A program made the position numbers and the translations under genes. The notes below the pieces were generated by a model. That model had not been told where the DNA came from. It saw only the letters and a program-made list of their open reading frames with translations, and made no database searches. 64,000 bases of DNA, from contig CM055311.2 in NCBI GenBank assembly GCA_029255685.2, positions 17,754,952 through 17,818,951 on the forward strand. Reading direction: 5' to 3'. How positions within the stretch are numbered: position 1 is the first letter of the stretch; each line of letters starts with the position of its first letter. This stretch comes from Silene conica. Taxonomy: Eukaryota > Streptophyta > Magnoliopsida > Caryophyllales > Caryophyllaceae. Positions 58,223-64,000 of this stretch are shown one piece after another.

Positions 58223-59538
58223 GTAGTAATAATAATAATAATAATAATACACGACACACCCAAACAGCCCTACAACTCGACCTCAATCAGCCCTACAACC
58301 CGTAATCAAACAGCCCTGAACCCGACATCAAACAGCCCTGAACCCACCGTGTTACACCACCATTCCCACCGACAAACACCTCCCCCTGCACCCAGCACCA
58401 CTGTCTACCCGCACGATCACCACCAGACACCTCGACCTCCATCGTCGTGGTGAACCAGGGCCCACACCAGGCCTGGTTCATCACGCTAACCCCTGACCAG
58501 ACCCAAACACACACCTCTCGAGACCCACTCAGCCACCAACACTCCCTGATTCCACCACCACAACCTTCCTAGACACTAGACCCATAAGACTCGGTGGTAA
58601 CACCGTGTCGACCTCCCCCGAGTCAACGGTGTTACCACCCCCAAGTACACCCATAAACACCCTGACTTTCGAGTAAAAGGACGAAATAACAACCCCTCAC
58701 GACAACCCCTATCAATCACCCCTAAACCACCACACCAGTCACCGTGAACCACCACAAATACCTCCAATGGACACCCCTAAACACTGCCTGACTCTCCAAC
58801 CCGAGACCCATGCCATACAAACTCCAGACCACGACTCAAACATACCATAATTTAACATTCAGGAAAAACGTAAATAATAAAACGAATAACATACATCTCC
58901 TTAACCCGTATTATCACCCTTCACGACACACTTTAACGACCAACGACACCCTACCAGTGATTTGCATATGTTCTCTACGTGATCTACAACAAAACTATGT
59001 AAAAATATCGAAGGTTCATCGTTTATACTTGTCTGATTACGATATACAAACTACAGGTCTCACAGGAAATAAAGGCGTGTGTGGTGACTTACCAGCTTTA
59101 AAGCCCAAACAAACCACCGTGAGTTACCCTACGACCACCGTGCAAGGCTTCTTTTCTTTCTTTGATATGACGGCTAAAGGTTGGTGTAGAAGGATTAGGG
59201 TTAGGGTAGGGTTTAGTGTTAGGAGAAACCATGTTAAGTAGGCGGCAGGCTAGAAGTTGCTAGGGAATTAGAATACCGAGTATGGGCTCCATCTTGCTTA
59301 CACGCACTTCAAGGCCCATGCTAACACCCCATTTGATCCCAAGTTCGAACCCCCTTAAGAACATAACTCTAATTATCAGCCTTTGTGGGTTGAACCTCTC
59401 TTCGAAACCCACCAAGGTCCAAAACACTATCATAAAACGAGCGTACACTAGCATAATAAACGAGTAATTGCATCTTGATTATATCGCCTACCCAACATAT
59501 TATTATATTTAATAATAATAATAATACGGGTTATTACA
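57219..59538 (-). repeat. Element H, 3' LTR
   Basis: 2320 bases. Read in reverse it matches the C LTRs: end region (57219-57290), 'tcacaagaccc' repeats (57685-57725), AAT microsatellite (58168-58250), and the stem ggtggtaacaccg/cggtgttaccacc (58593-58639). The longest plus-strand frame (58810-59241) shows no domain. Confidence 0.85.
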
Positions 59539-59575
59539 GTCTTCCCCCCTTAAAATGAACTTCGTCCCGTAGTTC
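59539..59575 (-). promoter_or_regulatory. Element H polypurine tract and pre-polypurine stem-loop
   Basis: On the minus strand, arms gaactacg and cgaagttc (59557-59575, one mismatch) close the loop gga. Eighteen bases including taaggggggaagac then reach the LTR edge. A second stem, agttacg/cgtaact around agga, stands upstream at 59647-59664, before a decayed tract aagtagggtagaa. Confidence 0.82.
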
Positions 59576-59668
59576 ACCCACGCTAACTCGATAAGAAAGC
59601 TGCTAAAACATAGAGTATCACATTCTACCCTACTTAAAAAAAAACGAGTTACGTCCTCGTAACTTACC

Positions 59669-60709
59669 TCAACCAAACAGTTGCGGATAACGCTCCTTCA
59701 TGGACGCCTCAGACTTCCGAGTAGCTTCGTCCATGTTGTGATTGGTCCACAAGACCTTCACAAACACTGTCTCTCCATTCCGAGTCTTTCGAGTCTTCCT
59801 ATCCAGAATCTCTTTTGGAATCTCCACATAGGCAAGTTGCTCATCTACCTCAATTATCTCATGGTTCAACACATGTGAGGGATCACTCACATACCTCCTT
59901 AGCTGGGATACATGGAACACATTATGGACCTTGGATAGGGCTGGAGGTAAAGCTAAACGATACGCCACCTCCCCAACCCTGTCCAAGACCTCAAATGGTC
60001 CAATAAACTTTTGACTCAGTTTGCCACGCTTTCCGAACCTCATTACACCCTTCATTGGAGATACTTTCAGCAGTACCTTCTCTCCCACCTCAAATGAAAT
60101 ATCGCTCCTCTTTAGATCTGCATAGCTCTTCTGTCTATCCTAGGCGGCCCTCATCTTTTGTCGTATAACCTGAACCTGCTCCACTATTGCCTGGATCATA
60201 TCTGGTCCTAGAGTCACAACATCGGCCCGATCATCCCAACACACAGGGCTCCGACACTTTCTCCCATACAGAGCCTCGAAAGGGGCCATCCCTATACTGG
60301 CATGATAGCTGTTGTTGTACGAAAACTCTATCAATCCCAGTCGATCCTCCCAAGATCCCCCGAACTCAAGTACGCACGCTCGCAACATATCCTGAAGGGT
60401 CTGAATTGTTCTTTCAATCTGACCATCAGTAGCTGGGTGGAAAGCTGTACTCATCTTCAACTGGGTACCTAAAGCGGTCTGCAACTCTTGCCAAAATCTA
60501 GATATGAACCTCGAGTCTCTATCTGAAACAATATCCTTGGGTACGCCATGCAATTTGACCACATTCTGGACATATGACTTAGCGAGCTCAGCTTTACTCC
60601 AGGTATCTTTCATCGGAATAAAGTGAGCAGACTTAGTCAAACGATCCACAATCACCCAGATCATGTTGTTGCCCCTCTGAGTCCGAGGCAACCCCACGAT
60701 AAAATCCAT
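59669..60709 (-). pseudogene. Integrase core and chromodomain of element H
   Basis: Blocks in minus-strand order: MDFIVGLPRTQRGNN, 'VPKDIVSDRDSRFISRFWQE', 'STAFHPATDGQIERTIQTLQ' (the D-D-E triad), then 'VLLKVSPMKGVMRFGKRGKL', 'VHNVFHVSQLRRYVSDPSHV' and the chromodomain tail ending KERYPQLFG at 59669. Close to C. Broken in places. Confidence 0.87.
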
Positions 60710-60748
60710 CGAGATGTTCTCCTACTTCCACTCTGGTACATCCAAAGG

Positions 60749-62014
60749 CTAGACTATCCCCTGTGGTCTCTTATGCTCCCCTTTCACCCTTTGACATGTC
60801 AAACACAGTGACACAAACTCCGCGACTTCCTTCTTCATATTTGGCCACCAGAACGTCTTCTTAAGGTCTTTGTACAATTTATCACCCCCTGGGTGAACGG
60901 AATATGGAGTAGCATGAGCTTCAGTCAGGATTTTCTTCTTTAGCTCCTCAACATCCGGAATACACCATCGCCCACTGAACCTCAAACTACCGTCTGTATG
61001 AACACTAAACTTGGATTCAGCCTCCGCATCCTCACTCTCAACCATTTTGCGCCACTTCAGAATCCTCGCATCATTCTTTTTTAATTCCCGAATTTCCCCA
61101 TACAACTCAGGCTCCACGGTCAAGTCACTAAGAGTATCCCATTTTCGTATCATGTAAATTCCCATCTCTCCCAACTCACTGAGAAGCCTTACCCTTGACC
61201 TGGCGCTAATCAAGGCATGAACGGATTTCCGACTCAAGGCATCAGCAACCACATTAGCCTTGCCCTCATGATAGACAATCTGCATATCGTAATCACCAAT
61301 CAGCTCTATCCACCTCCTTTGCCTCATATTCAACTCTCGCTGGGTGTAGATGTACTTCAAACTTTTGTGGTCGGAAAACACTTTAAATGTGGCTCCGTAC
61401 AGGTAGTGACGCCACAGTTTTAGTGCAAAAACCACAGCCCCCAACTCCAAGTCATGGGTAAGATAATTCTCTTCATATGTCTTCAACTGGCGGGAAGCAT
61501 AAGATATCACTCTCCCATTCTGCATCAGCACACATCCCAGTCCATGTTTCGACGCGTCGGTGTACACTTCAAAATTATCACTTCCGTCTGGTAAAGCAAG
61601 GATAGGAGCTGTTGTCAGGCGTTCCTTTAGAGTTAAGAACACCTTTTCACAACTCTCATCCCAAATAAAGCGGTTCTCCTTTCTCATTAGCGATGTCAAT
61701 GGTTTGGCCAGCTTTGAGAAATCTTCGACAAACCTTCTTTAATACCCAGCCAATCCCAGAAAACTCCGGATCTCTCCCACATTCTTCGGGCTCTGCCATC
61801 TGGTCACTGCCTCAATCTTACTTGGATCCACAGACACCCCCTCCTTGGAAATTACATGACCCAAGAAAGCAACCTTCTCCAACCAGAACTCGCATTTACT
61901 CAGCTTTGCATACAACCCATTCTCTTCTAAAGTCTTCAACACGGTTCTCAGATGTTCTTCATGCTCTTCCTTATTCTTAGAATACACTAAGATGTCGTCG
62001 ATAAACACTTCCAC
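60749..62014 (-). pseudogene. RT end, RNase H and integrase zinc finger of element H
   Basis: From the right edge: the RT active-site block [16 protein letters not shown] and '[20 protein letters not shown]'. Next are RNase H ('[20 protein letters not shown]', '[20 protein letters not shown]') and the integrase HHCC finger region with '[20 protein letters not shown]' and [17 protein letters not shown]. The RT start is cut off by element I at 62015. Broken in places. Confidence 0.87.
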
Positions 62015-64000
62015 TGTAATACTACGTATTTTATTGTTAACATTTATTAATTATTGACGAGTCAAGAGCATTTGAACGTTGGTATTCGTTAACTAATTTA
62101 TCGAATAAGTGCTTTTATATTTTATATGATATTAGTGATATGTCGAGTATGCGTAGTAGTTAGTATATCGTGTTTTAGATAATTGTTGGGCCTAGAATTT
62201 CGTGCCAATATACAGCCCACCTCAACATCAAAACACAAAACACCTCAAAACACAAATCAGCCGTCTTCCAAAGCAATCCAAAATTTACCCTACCTCTAAC
62301 CTAAACTACCCTACCAGACGCACTCACGCCACTGCCGCCGCATCATGGAGTAAGGGGGAGGTTCACACGGTGGGGTTAGGGTGGTCTAAGGAGGTTCGAA
62401 TGCACAGTGAAATAGGTACGTTCACATGGTTTTGTTAAATCGCAGTTTTTCTTCCTCTCTTTGATTCCAATTTCTAATCGTGTATGATGGTAGATAATCT
62501 GATTCTTTGGGTTATATTTATCTATGATGTTAGTAGATATGTTTTGGACCCTTGTGATGCCGTCGTGACCACCGTGGACCGTTGTCTAGCTTTAGGTTAC
62601 AGCCGTGTCAGAGCCCTATGAAACACGCTTCAGAACAGAGTCTTGAACGGTGGGGTTTTCACGCTGTTTTGAATGTTTTCTCGTTGGTGCCTTAGATGGA
62701 TGTTGGGAGATGCAGGTAGGTAGTAGTCAGGGTGGCAGAGGGGTTGTTCTCACAGTGGGTCGTAGGGTTTATGGCGGATTTTATAGTGGGTTTCGTTTTG
62801 GGTGTCTGTTTCGTGTCGGAATAGAGGAAACAGAGTGCCGTGGGTGCTGGGTTTAAGGAGGCTTTTGCTGGTGGCTGTTGTGGTGTCGGCAGCCACTAAT
62901 TTTATCCTTGGAACCACCACGGCTCAAAGACGAGCCTGGTGGTGTCTCAAGCGAAGGTAGAGGCCGTGTTTGGTGTCTAGTGTGGTGTTTGTGAGGGTGG
63001 TTGGTCTCGGTGGGAGGAGCTGTGTTGCAGTCGGGTTTTCGCGTTGCTACTGTTCACATTATTCTTGGCTGCTCTTTGATTTGTCTTAGTGTAGGTATGA
63101 TTTTATGATTGTGGTTTCATGATTTATTATTATTATTATTTTTATTATTATTATTATTATTATTATGGTATTATTATTATTATTGTTGTTGTTGTCACCC
63201 TTATTATTGTTTATGATTTCCATTATTGGTTAAAATGTTATTATGGTGATTTTACGATTATAGGATCATAATGTTATTAATATTAGTATTATTATTATTA
63301 TGTATGTTTTGGCAAATATTATAACTGTATACCATGTTTATTAATATTTAAGCTATTATAACTAATCATGTTATTAGCATTTGTTGGGGTTAATATTTTG
63401 TCAATGAACACTGTGATTATTATTAAATTCTCATATGGTTCTTGTTGTTGATTTAGTAATAAATCGGCCATTTAAATTCCTGCTATATTTAGTAAGTCTA
63501 TATTTAGTAAACTTATAATTGTCTGCTGAAGATTGATACGAGTAATGAGATACTGTCAATTGGTACGTAATGAGTATGTTGCTAGGTATAATTGCAGTTG
63601 TGATAAGTATCTCATTATAAGCACGATGAATGGGTTTTAGTAGTGATGTTAGTGTATGAATGGAGGTTAATAATAAGTACTAATTATAGGAACTGAGCTC
63701 GAAGTGGAGTAATCCTAGCAGCTGTTCGACTGTCAGTCTGCCATTTGGGGTAGGGGAATACTGTATATATGATGACGAGTGATCTGTTATTATTACGTTA
63801 ACTATTTATATATCTCATTGGATGATTGGTTTTATATAGTGTTTAATTGTCTTATATATTTCTGTGATATAATCCAATGTGAAAATATTGTGTCTTGTGA
63901 TACGGTGCGGAGTATATTTGGCGTTGGATCGGTGCGGAGTTTATATGGTGTTGGATCGGTGCGGAGTTTATATGGTGTTGGATCGGTGCGGAGTTTATAT
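62015..64000 (+). mobile_element. Element I: Tekay-type LTR, start only, runs off the window
   Basis: The start TGTAATACTACGTATTTTATTG matches the inner LTR start of C (TGTAATACCTCG). Further matches: a GC-rich middle with 'ggaaccaccacggctc' (62910-62925), a TTA microsatellite (63122-63190), and at the window end three copies of 'gatcggtgcggagtttatat' spaced about 32 bases apart (63930-64000), like the 'ggtgcggag' repeats of C. It is diverged from C, E and H. The left target site is probably tccac (62010-62014). No coding is seen. Confidence 0.75.

Larger units (their letters stand above)
57219..62014 (-). mobile_element. Element H: Tekay-type chromovirus, minus strand, continues beyond insertion I
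   Basis: A left (3') LTR lies at 57219-59538, starting TGTAACACCCC and ending GGTTATTACA. It is followed in minus orientation by the polypurine tract, chromodomain, integrase, RNase H and part of RT, which ends where element I starts (62015). The gag, primer site and 5' LTR would lie right of the window. It is close to C in protein sequence but its LTR uses the ancestral edge. Broken in a few places. Age cannot be given with one LTR. Confidence 0.85.

Noticed and set aside
58810-59241. 143-codon plus-strand frame
   Set aside because: It lies inside the LTR of H, antisense to the element, and has no domain or support in related LTRs.

Overview
This window is plant nuclear DNA made almost entirely of transposable elements inserted into one another. 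I found no host protein gene, rRNA, tRNA gene or CRISPR array. Plant origin follows from the families present: Ty3/gypsy chromovirus (Tekay/Del type) and Athila-type elements, a Ty1/copia element, non-coding LARD-like elements with LTRs of about 2.8 kb, and a CACTA DNA transposon. Genus cannot be read from the sequence; a flowering plant, probably a eudicot, is my inference. Element letters (A to K, plus B2) are my own labels.

Layout. The oldest layer is element B, an Athila-type gag-protease element on the minus strand. It survives as pieces at 2265-2983, 40108-42359 and 56643-57218. Left of it are the ends of two more LTRs: K (1-1343), which sits inside J (1344-2264). Element A (2984-40107, minus) is inserted in B. 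E, a solo LTR of Tekay type (5180-25622), sits in A's left LTR. E itself carries two young insertions: F (6106-15237, plus, non-coding) and G (15844-25155, plus, copia gag only). A's right LTR carries B2 (30308-38415, minus), a more complete relative of B. C (42360-56642, plus), a Tekay element with gag-pol remains, is inserted in B's gag. The CACTA element D (47839-52690) lies inside C's RNase H region. H (from 57219, minus, Tekay) also lies in B and is interrupted at 62015 by the LTR of element I, which runs off the window.

Evidence for the nesting is direct. Target-site duplications are legible for E (gtttg), F (atagt), G (atccg), B2 (tatat), C (cagca), D (tct) and, with one difference, A (tctgg/tctag). 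LTR differences counted by eye give F and G as youngest (about 0.4-0.5%), then C and B2 (about 2%), then A (about 5%). This order agrees with the nesting.

How the parts relate. Only C and H carry reverse transcriptase and integrase remains. A (gag only), F (no coding), G (gag only), B and B2 (gag-protease) are non-autonomous designs that must have used proteins from elsewhere. A and F are one lineage; they share the tRNA-Met primer site and pre-polypurine sequence style with C and H.

The most interesting signals are structural. (1) The LTRs of A and F carry, at the same place, an array of about ten small hairpins whose arms differ from unit to unit but pair within each unit around a constant loop; the arrays of the two families have different sequence but the same design. 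(2) Every family with a readable 3' end has a perfect or near-perfect stem-loop just before its polypurine tract. It lies 18 bases from the LTR in five gypsy cases, 20 at the relocated edge of C and 7 in the copia element, again with covarying arms. (3) Element C has moved its LTR edge outward by 94 bases onto a second polypurine tract.
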